Both the position numbers and the translations under genes were made by a program. Below the pieces are notes generated by a model. That model ran no database searches. It was not told where the DNA came from and was given only the letters and a program-made list of their open reading frames with translations. A stretch of 20,207 nucleotides of DNA from CAZCFB01 sp964511535 (GTDB lineage: Bacteria; Myxococcota_A; Polyangia; GCA-2747355; CAZCFB01): assembly GCA_964511535.1 (NCBI GenBank), contig CAZEFW010000173.1:1-20207 (forward strand). The letters are read 5' to 3'. Shown one piece after another: positions 6,723 to 13,619 of this stretch; position 1 is the first letter of the stretch; every line of letters begins with the position of its first letter.

Positions 6723-7567
6723 TTTTCATTCCCCAGTTTTTGTTTTTTGTTTTCTGTTTTGCTCTCTACCAGCTCCGCCCCCTGACCCGGCGAATGATAT
6801 TTTCGCCCGTACCACATGAGCCACAGCGCCAGCAGCACCCCGGCGATGGAGATGTACTGGGCGGTGGTCAGGCCGAGGTACAGCTTGTCGCGCACCCGCA
6901 GCGAGTCCATGTAGAACCGAACCGGGCAGTAGATCAGCAGCATCAGCGCGCAGTGGAACAGGTCGAAGGGCCGGTAGTCGCCCGTGGCGTACAGCACCGC
7001 GGTGAGCGCCGCCGTGAGCAGCAGCTCGTAGAAGCCGAGGTTATGCCGCACCGTGCCGCCGCTGTAGAGGCCGAAATGCCCGCTCGGCATGCCCGTCTTG
7101 TCCGACATGCCGAGGAAGAAGCTCGTCGGCGTGCCCGGGTGGTCGAAGGTGATGGTGCAGCCCAGGCGCCCGAGCATCCAGACCGGCACGAAGCCGAAGA
7201 TCATGGTGTCGGCGTAGTACAGCATGGCCGAGCCGTTGCGCTTGTAGTACCACTTGGCGCCCAGGAACGCGCCGATGAGCCCGCCGTATGAGGACAGCCC
7301 GTTCCACAGCGCCAGGATCACCAGCGGGTCCTCCAGCACCTTCTCCGGGTGGTAGAACACCAGCGCCACCAGGTGGGCCACCACGAAGCCGATGGCCATG
7401 GTCCAGATGTTACCGTCGCGCATCAGCTCGGCGTCGAGGCCCACCTTGCGCGCCCGGCGCAGGCCGAGGAAGTGGCCGCCCACCACGGCGGCCAGGATCA
7501 ACATGTGGAACGGCTTGAACACCACGCCGAACAGCACGATGTCTGGGATGTTGATGGCTGGCAGCAT
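6719..7567 (-). CDS. lgt: Divergent prolipoprotein diacylglyceryl transferase (Lgt) homologue
   Basis: A 282-residue polytopic membrane protein. Lgt transfers a diacylglyceryl group from phosphatidylglycerol to the lipobox cysteine of prolipoproteins in the inner membrane. Family landmarks are recognisable: NGLSSYGGLIGA (90-100), MLGRLGC (131-137), HNLGFYELLL (175-184, the HPxQLYE region) and RFYMDSLRVRD (217-227). Several positions differ from what I recall of E. coli Lgt: the His of HGGLIG is Tyr94, the Asn after GRxG is Cys137, and the Glu of the GRxGNxxNxE signature is Asp. Arg134 and Arg224 are kept. It may be a specialised paralogue rather than the housekeeping enzyme. A strong ribosome site (GGAGG, 7574-7578) lies six bases before the ATG. 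The last dozen or so residues are Lys/Asn/Gln/Glu-rich and come from the AT-rich linker. The neighbours on both sides are lipoproteins. Confidence 0.85.
   Translation of the reverse strand: MLPAINIPDIVLFGVVFKPFHMLILAAVVGGHFLGLRRARKVGLDAELMRDGNIWTMAIGFVVAHLVALVFYHPEKVLEDPLVILALWNGLSSYGGLIGAFLGAKWYYKRNGSAMLYYADTMIFGFVPVWMLGRLGCTITFDHPGTPTSFFLGMSDKTGMPSGHFGLYSGGTVRHNLGFYELLLTAALTAVLYATGDYRPFDLFHCALMLLIYCPVRFYMDSLRVRDKLYLGLTTAQYISIAGVLLALWLMWYGRKYHSPGQGAELVESKTENKKQKLGNEK
6721..6763 (-). repeat. AT-rich linker, copy 1
   Basis: On the minus strand this stretch is almost pure A with evenly spaced C and G (units like AACAGAAAAC, AAAAAACAAAAAC) and ends GAATGAAAAATG. It stands out sharply from the GC-rich surroundings. 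It encodes the last residues of the Lgt-like protein (ENKKQKLGNEK), and its final ATG is the start codon of the downstream gene. It resembles the stretches at 18150-18190 and 18295-18333. Confidence 0.7.
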
Positions 7568-7583
7568 GGCAGACCTCCGGGGG

Positions 7584-9206
7584 CTACTTGGGCAGCAAGC
7601 GGCGCTCGCCCAGCACCGTGGTGTTGCCGTCGGCGTCGGCGGCGATGACCCGCATCAGCGACGGGCACCCCGCGCTGCCGAGGCCCTTGGTGGAGATTGT
7701 CCCCGAGAAGCCTACCCCGGGGCAACCGGCGTAGGCGGGATAGATGGCGCACACGTCAGGGCGGGACTGCGACCCCACCGGCACGGTGCCCGCGGCCTTG
7801 CCGTCCACGGTGACGGTGATCGACTTGACCTTGGCGGTGTCCAGGGCCCACCCGCGCACCTTGAGCGCCTGGCCCGGCTTGTAGCTCACGTCGCCGGCGG
7901 CGGGCTCGTCCAGGCTGCCGAAGGGGGGGCGCTTTTTGAGCACGCCCTGCAGCTCGGCCTTGACGGTGCTGAACCCGCCGAGGGCCAGGTAGGAGATGCC
8001 GCGCACCGTCTTGCCCGCGCCGAGGCCGAACTTGATCTGGGCGCGCACGTTGTGGAAGTAGGGCCCGGTCTTGCCGTCGCCGCGCCAGCCCTGCCACTTG
8101 GTGATCCCCTGGTCCATGGCGATGCCCACCCCGTAGCTCTTGGCGCTGTTCTGCCAGCTGACCCACGGCTCGCTCGAGGAGAAGTTCTCGAAGTAGAAGC
8201 CGTCGTTGCCCGACTGGGTGATGGCCTGGGTCGCCCCGCCGGGCCGCAGCAGCAGGGGCAGGTCCGGCCCGCCCTTGCCGTGGCTGACATAGAGCGTGGG
8301 GAACTCCTGGTGGGTGGCCGGGTGGCTGAAGGTCTCCTTGCTGGTCACCTCGCTCATCACCTCCACCACGTGGCTGGTGACGAAGCGCAGCTCGTAGGTG
8401 TAGGTCACGTCCACAGGGATCCCCTTGCTGCCGCAGCTGCTCTTGCGGCAGTCCGGCGCGCTCCAGTCGGGGTTCCACTGCACGGGCTGGATCACCAGCT
8501 GCAGGGCCTCGCCCTTCTGCCCGTACGACAGCACCTTGCCGCCGTTGTTGCACTCGTCGCCACCCTGCACCGGGTTCCAGCCGAGGAAGGTGATGGAGTT
8601 GGGGCACGCCTTGCCGCCCTTGCCGCAGCTGGCGTTGTAGGCGCACCCCTGCTTGGCCCGGGTCGGGTCGTACAGCGCGATCTGCAGCTCGCGGCCGGTG
8701 TCGTTGGCGTCGATGACGTTGCTGCTGGCGCTGGAGGTGAGCCCGAAGAAGACCACCGTGCCGCCCCAGTTCAGCCGCGCGCCGATGCGGACGTAGTCCT
8801 TTGGCCCCTTGAGGAACATGTCGGTGTACTTGCCGGTCTTCTTGACCAAACCCCCGAAGCCGGTGCCCTTGTGGCGAACGGTCCACGGGTCGGGCGACTT
8901 CTTCGCCACCACCGGCTTGCACTTGCCGAAGTCCTGCTGGCCCAGGTCGGGGGCGGGGGGAGGCAGGTCCGGCGTTGGCTGGCCGCTGTCCGGCGCCGGC
9001 TTGCCGCTGTCTTTTCCCGGCTTACCCTTGTCGTCGCCTGGTGTGCTGCGATCCTGGCCAGCCCCGCGGTCCACCGACGGGGTCGGCCCGTCACCAAAGA
9101 CCAGCCCTTCACCCGGGCACCCCGCGAGCGCCAGCACCGCCGCCCCCGCCAGTACGGTCAGCGGCACCTTGTGCATCAAGAATTTCCCGATCATCAGCAA
9201 TCTCAT
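7584..9206 (-). CDS. Large lipoprotein with C-terminal Ig-like domain
   Basis: Up to 540 residues, with a signal peptide ending LALAGC (Cys30 from the first ATG). The first ATG overlaps the upstream stop (ATGA) but lacks a ribosome site. An internal ATG ten codons on (9176) gives a more normal signal peptide (MHKVPLTVLAG) and has GGGA upstream, so the true start is open. After a Gly/Lys/Asp/Pro linker (about 35-92) comes a large beta-rich domain with paired cysteines (around 185-270). The final ~115 residues start GSLDEPAAGDVSYKPG and include KVRGWALDTAKVKSITVTVDG. This resembles the Ig-like module (G-x-LD-x-P ... V-x-GWALD) found at the ends of many secreted bacterial proteins. I see no catalytic motif. 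It is the third gene of the leftward operon, 16 bases before the Lgt-like gene. Confidence 0.8.
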   Translation of the reverse strand: MRLLMIGKFLMHKVPLTVLAGAAVLALAGCPGEGLVFGDGPTPSVDRGAGQDRSTPGDDKGKPGKDSGKPAPDSGQPTPDLPPPAPDLGQQDFGKCKPVVAKKSPDPWTVRHKGTGFGGLVKKTGKYTDMFLKGPKDYVRIGARLNWGGTVVFFGLTSSASSNVIDANDTGRELQIALYDPTRAKQGCAYNASCGKGGKACPNSITFLGWNPVQGGDECNNGGKVLSYGQKGEALQLVIQPVQWNPDWSAPDCRKSSCGSKGIPVDVTYTYELRFVTSHVVEVMSEVTSKETFSHPATHQEFPTLYVSHGKGGPDLPLLLRPGGATQAITQSGNDGFYFENFSSSEPWVSWQNSAKSYGVGIAMDQGITKWQGWRGDGKTGPYFHNVRAQIKFGLGAGKTVRGISYLALGGFSTVKAELQGVLKKRPPFGSLDEPAAGDVSYKPGQALKVRGWALDTAKVKSITVTVDGKAAGTVPVGSQSRPDVCAIYPAYAGCPGVGFSGTISTKGLGSAGCPSLMRVIAADADGNTTVLGERRLLPK

Positions 9207-9248
9207 TCTGTCATTCTGTCATTCCGTCGTTCTGCCATTCTGTCATTC
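9201..9248 (-). repeat. Six tandem octamers at a gene junction
   Basis: On the minus strand the unit GAATGACA is repeated six times without gaps, with a few substitutions (GAATGGCA, GAACGACG, GAATGAGA). Most units contain ATGA, a start codon overlapping a stop codon. The array encodes the final NDRMAERRNDRMTE of the monooxygenase, its stop codon, and the start codon of the lipoprotein gene. Confidence 0.85.
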
Positions 9249-10402
9249 ATCAGCCCCTGCATGCTGAACATCCGCGCCATCGCCCCACGCGCCGGCGTTC
9301 GCAGCATGGCCCACACCAGGGCCGAGCGCAGGGTGGGCAGCTGGGTGGCGCGCCCCATGAAGGTGTTGAACTCCGCCCGGCGGGTCACGCGCAGGGCGCG
9401 GCGTCGCGCCCTGTGGCTGTACGACTCGAGCGTCTCATCGACGTCGGCGCCGTCGCAGATGGTCGCCATGGCGTCTGCCAGCTCCCAGGCGTCCATCCAG
9501 CCGCAGTTCATGCCCTGGCCGCCGATGGGGCTGACCACATGCGCCGCGTCGCCGGCCAGCACCATGAGGCCCTGGTGTAGCCGATCGGCGCGGTAGTGCT
9601 GGATGCCGAAGGGGCTGAGCATGTGATTCGCCACGCCGGCAAGCTGGTGGCCGGTCCGCCTGTGGACCTGCCCGCAGAAATCGTCCAGCGCGGGGTGAGG
9701 CTCGTAATCCGGCACCCGCATCACCCAGCGTCGCAGCCCGCCCGGCAGGGGGAACGACTCCACGAGGCCCCGGCCCGACAGGAAGAGGTACGCGTCGTCG
9801 CCGTGGTCGGTGTTGTCGTCGAAGTCGCCCATGACGTAGGTGTCCGGGTAGGGGCGGCCGGCGAAGCCGATGTCCGCGGCCTTGCGCACGAGGCTGTCCT
9901 TTCCGTCGCAGCCCACCAGCAGGCGGCATCGAACATCCTGGCGGCGGCCGTCCGGGCCCTCGGCCTGGACCGTCACCTTCTCGATGCCTGGGCGGATCGA
10001 CAGCGCGGTCCAGCCGCGCCGCAGCGCGCCCGGCGCCAGGCCCTCGAGGCGCGCCTCCAGCAGCCGCTCGGTCCACTGCTGCGGCACCGACAGGGCGAAG
10101 GGGTATCGCGCGCCGATCTCCTGGAAGCTGAGCCGCCCCAGCATTCGCCGGTGCCCCACCGCCACTCCCCCCGGGACCTTGCGGCCATGCGCCAGGAACG
10201 CGTCCACCACCTCCAGCTCCTCGAGCAGCTCGATGCAGGGGGAGTGGATGCCGATGGCCCGCGAGTGGGCCTGGGGGGCGAGCCGTCGCTCGAGCACCAC
10301 GGGCGGGAACCCGAGCTGGGCCAGGCGGCAGGCCAGGAACAACCCCACCGGGCCGCCGCCGAGGATGAGCAGCCCTGCATCCAGTGGCAGCCCGCGGCTC
10401 AC
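9203..10402 (-). CDS. FAD-dependent aromatic-hydroxylase-type monooxygenase
   Basis: A 399-residue class A flavoprotein monooxygenase (UbiH/PHBH superfamily), which uses NAD(P)H and oxygen to hydroxylate or epoxidise an organic substrate. The dinucleotide fold LILGGGPVGLFLACRLAQLG (12-31) ends in an acidic residue (LERR, 37-40). The DG motif is GCDGKDSLVR (164-173), and the second FAD motif is VLAGDAAHVVSPIGGQGMNCG (281-301). There is no signal peptide, so it is cytoplasmic. Its GTG start overlaps the upstream stop as GTGA. The last 14 or so residues are encoded by the octamer repeat and are unlikely to belong to the fold. Why a cytoplasmic hydroxylase sits among lipoprotein genes is not clear; modification of a lipid, quinone or pigment is possible, but I cannot name the substrate. 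Confidence 0.9.
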   Translation of the reverse strand: MSRGLPLDAGLLILGGGPVGLFLACRLAQLGFPPVVLERRLAPQAHSRAIGIHSPCIELLEELEVVDAFLAHGRKVPGGVAVGHRRMLGRLSFQEIGARYPFALSVPQQWTERLLEARLEGLAPGALRRGWTALSIRPGIEKVTVQAEGPDGRRQDVRCRLLVGCDGKDSLVRKAADIGFAGRPYPDTYVMGDFDDNTDHGDDAYLFLSGRGLVESFPLPGGLRRWVMRVPDYEPHPALDDFCGQVHRRTGHQLAGVANHMLSPFGIQHYRADRLHQGLMVLAGDAAHVVSPIGGQGMNCGWMDAWELADAMATICDGADVDETLESYSHRARRRALRVTRRAEFNTFMGRATQLPTLRSALVWAMLRTPARGAMARMFSMQGLMNDRMAERRNDRMTE

Positions 10403-11859
10403 GGTGAGGCCTGCTCCAGCAGGTAGACGGGCGCCGCGGTGGGCGTGACGGTGATGGCGCCGCCCTTGGCGATGCGCGTGATCTGCACGCCGAGCATGGA
10501 GATCTCCTCGGCCTGCCCCACGCCGCTGCTGAGCTTCAACGACACGGGCGGGGCCCCGGGCGCGCTGCTCCAGAGCACCATGGCCCGCCGCCCGCTCTTG
10601 GGATCTCGCAGGCCGTAGCCGTGCACGCCCTCGGGCAGGGCGCCTGTTGCGCCGAGGTCCGTCTCCATGCGGAACGCCCCGAGGGTGCCGGTCAGGACCT
10701 TGTGAGCTGCATGGGCCGGCTTCTGCCGCGGGACGCCTTTGGCGTCGGGGAGCCCGAGCAGCCCGAAGGTGCCCTCGGTGGGGGTCGACGGATTCTTGCT
10801 GTCGTGCAGCGTGTACCAGCAGTGCGACGACGCGCCCGCCGCCAGCAGCAACAAAAACCCGCGCACCAGGTACGCCGCCTGCTGCGCCTCGCTGACGTTC
10901 TTCCAGATGGGCCAGCCCATCTCGGTGACATGGATCGGCTTGCTGCCCGCGCCGTGCTTGGCCATCAGCGCGCGCACCTTCGTCACCTTCTCCCAGACGG
11001 GCACCTCCCAGCTGCCAGACGTCTCCGGCGCCGCCGCCGGGGGATAGATGGCGTAGGGGTGCAGCGCCATGCCGTCGTAGAACTTGCTCAGATCCGGGTG
11101 CGCCGCGTACACCGCGGCCAGGAACTTGAGGTGTCCGGGGATCACCTGGTCATGCCAGAAGGGCCCGCCGAACAGGACCTGGGCCGTGGGATCCGCAATC
11201 TTGGCCGCCTTGTACGCCGCCTTTAGCAACGCGCCGTACGCCTTCGGGTCGCCGTCGGCCTTGCTCTTCCAGAACCGGTAGCCGCCGTTGGGCTCGTTCC
11301 AGATCTCGTAGATCTTCACGCGCCCCTTGTAGTGCTTCACCGCGGCGGCCACGTAGTTGGCGAAGTCGGCCGGGTCGTCCGGCGGGTAGTACGGGTCGCT
11401 GGTGGTGAGCTTGGTGGCCCACGGGTTGCCGTAGGCCAGCAGCGCGATATGCGCCACGCCCGCCTTCTCCGCGGCGGCCAGCCGGCGGTCGTATCCGGTG
11501 AAGTCGAAGGTGCCCTTGACCTTCTCGGTGCGGTGCCAGAGGAAGTCCCCCCGCAGCAGGGTCACGCCGGCGCCGGTGATCTGTTTCAGATCAGCCGTAC
11601 GCCGCGCATCCCCCGCGGCGCCGCTGGTGGTGCTCATCTGGAACGACAGGCACGCCGCCTGCGAGACGGTCACGGCGGCCGGCGTGAACGGCGCGCGCGC
11701 GACCGCGGCTGCGTCCGCCCTGGCGTCGCCGCCGGCATCCACCGCCCGCGCGTCTGGCCCCGGGCCCATCTCGAAGATGTTGCCGCACACCCCCTGGTTT
11801 CCCTCACAGCCGGCGAGGAGCAGGAGCAGTGCCGTTGGCAGCATCGGGCGGAGGCGCAT
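10399..11859 (-). CDS. Lipoprotein glycoside hydrolase, TIM-barrel (GH39-like, clan A)
   Basis: A 486-residue protein, first in the operon. I chose the ATG at 11859 because it starts a signal peptide with lipobox LLAGC (Cys18); the open frame extends upstream only through the divergent gene. An Asp/Ala-rich linker follows (about 30-55). The barrel begins near residue 66 with LLRGDFLWHRTEKVKGTFDF (101-120), typical of GH39-like enzymes. IYEIWNEPNGG puts the acid/base at Glu189, and HVTEMGWP puts the nucleophile at Glu313; both sit at barrel-strand ends as in clan A retaining glycosidases. LHPYAIYPP near 266-274 is a further substrate-site segment. The last ~70 residues look like a beta-sandwich. 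It probably cleaves a plant-like or microbial polysaccharide at the cell surface. No ribosome site is visible before this ATG. Family assignment is by motif only. Confidence 0.85.
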   Translation of the reverse strand: MRLRPMLPTALLLLLAGCEGNQGVCGNIFEMGPGPDARAVDAGGDARADAAAVARAPFTPAAVTVSQAACLSFQMSTTSGAAGDARRTADLKQITGAGVTLLRGDFLWHRTEKVKGTFDFTGYDRRLAAAEKAGVAHIALLAYGNPWATKLTTSDPYYPPDDPADFANYVAAAVKHYKGRVKIYEIWNEPNGGYRFWKSKADGDPKAYGALLKAAYKAAKIADPTAQVLFGGPFWHDQVIPGHLKFLAAVYAAHPDLSKFYDGMALHPYAIYPPAAAPETSGSWEVPVWEKVTKVRALMAKHGAGSKPIHVTEMGWPIWKNVSEAQQAAYLVRGFLLLLAAGASSHCWYTLHDSKNPSTPTEGTFGLLGLPDAKGVPRQKPAHAAHKVLTGTLGAFRMETDLGATGALPEGVHGYGLRDPKSGRRAMVLWSSAPGAPPVSLKLSSGVGQAEEISMLGVQITRIAKGGAITVTPTAAPVYLLEQASP

Positions 11860-11865
11860 GCCGGG

Positions 11866-11883
11866 ATGATACCAGGGTATGAT
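11866..11883. promoter_or_regulatory. Inverted repeat between divergent start codons (candidate operator)
   Basis: ATGATACC at 11866-11873 and GGTATGAT at 11876-11883 form an inverted repeat with a 2-base centre and one mismatch per arm; the inner ATACC/GGTAT part is perfect. It fills most of the gap between the leftward operon (start 11859) and the membrane protease (earliest start 11879), and overlaps the protease's first two possible ATG codons. A bound regulator could affect both genes. Chance cannot be excluded for such a short site. Confidence 0.4.
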
Positions 11884-12724
11884 GTCGAGCATGGACGCCC
11901 CACCGCCCCCACCCGAGGACGACGGCCGCAAGGCGCGCAGCCGCGGCGGGCTGTTGACCCTGCTGGCCGTGGCGGCCGCGCTGCTGTTCAAGGGCAAGGG
12001 GATCCTGCTGTTCCTGCTGACCAAGGCCAAGTACCTGCTGAGCCTCAAGTACCTCGGCGTGCTGCTCAAGAGCGGCGGCTCCATGCTGCTGATGATCTGG
12101 GTCTACGCCCAGATGTGGCCCGCCGAGTTCGCCGTGGGCGCGGTGCTGCTGCTGCTGGTGCACGAGCTGGGGCACGCGGTGATCCTGCTGCACCTCGGGG
12201 TCAAGTTCAGCGCCCCGCTGTTCATCCCGTTCCTCGGCGCGCTCATCGGCATGAAGGAGATGCCGCGGGACGTGGGCAAGGAGGCGCTGATGGCCTACGG
12301 CGGGCCGTTCCTCGGCACCCTCGGCGCGCAGCTCTGCTTCAACCTGTACTACTGGACCGGCAAGACCGTGTTTTTGGGCCTGGCCCAGTTCGGCTACCTG
12401 ATCAACCTGTTTAACCTGGCGCCATACTCGCCCCTGGACGGCGGGCGCATCGTTGGCGCCATCTCGCCCAAGATCTGGATCGTCGCCCTGCCGCTGATGT
12501 TCATCGCCGGGCTCTACCTGAGCTCGTTCATCCTGCTGCTGGTGGCGGCCGTGGGGGTCCCCCGCGCCATCAAAGTCTGGCGCGCCACCCCGGAGGAGCA
12601 GGACTACTTCAAGGTGAGCACCCGAACCCGCCTGACCGCCGCCGGCGCCTACCTCGGCCTGGCCGGCTTCATCGCCTACATGATGTTCCACGCCGGCAAG
12701 ATCTTCGCCTCCGTGAGCGGCTGA
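11879..12724 (+). CDS. Site-2-protease-type membrane metallopeptidase (M50 family)
   Basis: Up to 281 residues. Three in-frame ATGs (11879, 11882, 11891) are possible; the third begins directly before the Pro-rich segment, and an AGGG at 11874-11877 is the only ribosome-site candidate. M50 proteases cut substrate proteins inside the membrane, often anti-sigma factors. The zinc motif HELGH (95-99) lies in a hydrophobic helix, and the second conserved segment NLFNLAPYSPLDGGR (176-190) supplies the NPxxPLDGGR-type motif with the third metal ligand Asp187. GGPFLGTLGA (141-150) is also typical of the core. About five to six helices are visible. It has no PDZ domain. No sigma or anti-sigma gene is nearby, so its target is unknown. 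It ends just before the REP-like repeats. Confidence 0.88.
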   Translation: MMSSMDAPPPPPEDDGRKARSRGGLLTLLAVAAALLFKGKGILLFLLTKAKYLLSLKYLGVLLKSGGSMLLMIWVYAQMWPAEFAVGAVLLLLVHELGHAVILLHLGVKFSAPLFIPFLGALIGMKEMPRDVGKEALMAYGGPFLGTLGAQLCFNLYYWTGKTVFLGLAQFGYLINLFNLAPYSPLDGGRIVGAISPKIWIVALPLMFIAGLYLSSFILLLVAAVGVPRAIKVWRATPEEQDYFKVSTRTRLTAAGAYLGLAGFIAYMMFHAGKIFASVSG

Positions 12725-12749
12725 CAACGTGGACATCTACGCCACAAAT

Positions 12750-12836
12750 AAAATGTCATATAGGGGGGTCTGACCCCACCACTTGACATATTCAAAATGT
12801 CATATAGGGGGGTCTGACCCCACCACTTGACATTTT
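12750..12836. repeat. Two copies of a REP-like palindromic repeat between convergent genes
   Basis: A 40-base unit occurs at 12750-12789 and 12794-12833 with no mismatch, 44 bases apart. Each unit starts AAAATGTCATATA, holds the near-perfect palindrome GGGGTCTGACCCC, and ends CACCACTTGACAT. The outer parts also pair: AAAATGTCA (12794-12802) with TGACATTTT (12828-12836), so copy 2 can form a nested stem. Palindromes of the form GGGGTCNGACCCC in pairs are typical of REP elements, which in proteobacteria are moved by RAYT (Y1-type) transposases. The second copy overlaps the stop codon of the leftward gene (12835-12837). The array may also stop transcription from both sides. Confidence 0.8.
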
Positions 12837-13488
12837 AATAGACCCATCCGAGCAGGCCCATGGCGACGAGGTTGGCGATGATGGCAACGCTCCAGATGGC
12901 TGCCACTGCGATCATCTTCTTCTTCAGGGTCGACAGGCCGATGACCAGGATCGCGGCCACGTAGAAGTGGAAGTAGCCGAACAGGAAGATGAGCCACACC
13001 CCGGCGAAGGAGCGGTTCCAGAAGGGGTACTCCCAGACTAGGTGGCCGCCCATGTTGAGCAGGCACTCCACGAACAGGCAGAACAGCGAGTAGCCGATGG
13101 CCCACAGCCAGCGCTCGGGCAGCCCGAGCACCTTCGACTTCGGGTCCTCGGAGAACGAGTGGTAGAACACCACGCCGGAGATGGCGAACATGAACATGAT
13201 CTCGATGTTCCAGCCCACCATGGTGCGCAGGGCGGTGGGGCCGGGCGTGGTCCAGAAGGCCGAGCGCTGGGTCAGGTGGAACACCCACCCGTTCCAGGTC
13301 TCGTTGATGAAGTCCATGCCGAACACCGTGAGTCCGGCGATGACCGCGTCCCAGTTGCCGGTCCGGCGGGCCGCCTTGATCTCCTTGGTGTAGATGTAAA
13401 ACACGATGGCCAGCAGCGGGATCACGTACCACTGCAGGGTGGACAGGTCGCGCATCCCCTCCAGCGCGCGCCGCGAGGCTTCCGTCAT
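12835..13488 (-). CDS. Six-span membrane protein, unknown function
   Basis: A 217-residue protein starting at the ATG at 13488, which has a very strong ribosome site (GGAGGAGGG) three bases upstream; the in-frame ATG at 13545 lacks one. Six membrane helices are visible at about residues 17-35, 47-70, 88-110, 123-148, 158-182 and 190-215. Helices 2 to 4 hold polar and aromatic residues (MDFINETWNGWVFHL, GWNIEIMFMF, FVECLLNMGGHLVWEYPFWN). That pattern hints at a ligand or cofactor pocket, and the Asn/Glu/His set might bind a metal. I do not recognise a family. It may be a lone gene: the upstream neighbour is divergent and the downstream one convergent, with the repeats between. Confidence 0.75.
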   Translation of the reverse strand: MTEASRRALEGMRDLSTLQWYVIPLLAIVFYIYTKEIKAARRTGNWDAVIAGLTVFGMDFINETWNGWVFHLTQRSAFWTTPGPTALRTMVGWNIEIMFMFAISGVVFYHSFSEDPKSKVLGLPERWLWAIGYSLFCLFVECLLNMGGHLVWEYPFWNRSFAGVWLIFLFGYFHFYVAAILVIGLSTLKKKMIAVAAIWSVAIIANLVAMGLLGWVY

Positions 13489-13589
13489 GGGCCCTCCTCC
13501 TGGAGACGTGATGGTACACCACCCCGGCCGTCGTTCTTGAGGCATACTCCGGAGCGGGTCAAAGTAAGGCCAGGAGGGCGTAGAAGTTT
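13489..13589. other. Divergent intergenic region before the DUF58 operon
   Basis: This gap must hold promoters for the leftward membrane protein and the rightward DUF58 operon. The leftward ribosome site (GGAGGAGGG) lies at its left end. A TTGAGG at about 13534-13539 and a minus-strand TTTGACC near 13557-13563 are -35-like, but neither has a good -10 partner. A plus-strand AGGAGGG at 13572-13578 precedes the small reading frame described next. Confidence 0.3.
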
Positions 13590-13619
13590 ATGGGGGTCTT
13601 TGGGCGACACCGGCCATGA
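13590..13619 (+). CDS. Possible nine-codon leader ORF coupled to the DUF58 gene
   Basis: ATG at 13590 opens MGVFGRHRP, and its TGA (13617-13619) overlaps the ATG of the DUF58 gene (13616) as ATGA. AGGAGGG at 13572-13578 lies 11 bases upstream, a little far but usable. The DUF58 gene itself has no obvious ribosome site, so ribosomes could arrive by translating this short frame. Equally it could be chance; the peptide is too short to judge by composition. Confidence 0.25.
   Translation: MGVFGRHRP

Noticed and set aside
7392..9596. A 734-codon plus-strand frame
   Set aside because: It runs antisense through the Lgt-like, lipoprotein and monooxygenase genes, which have recognisable motifs; the translated product has no domain and biased composition.
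12750..12836. CRISPR array
   Set aside because: There are only two repeat units, 44 bases apart, with a 4-base gap in place of a spacer. The palindromic form fits a REP-type element instead.
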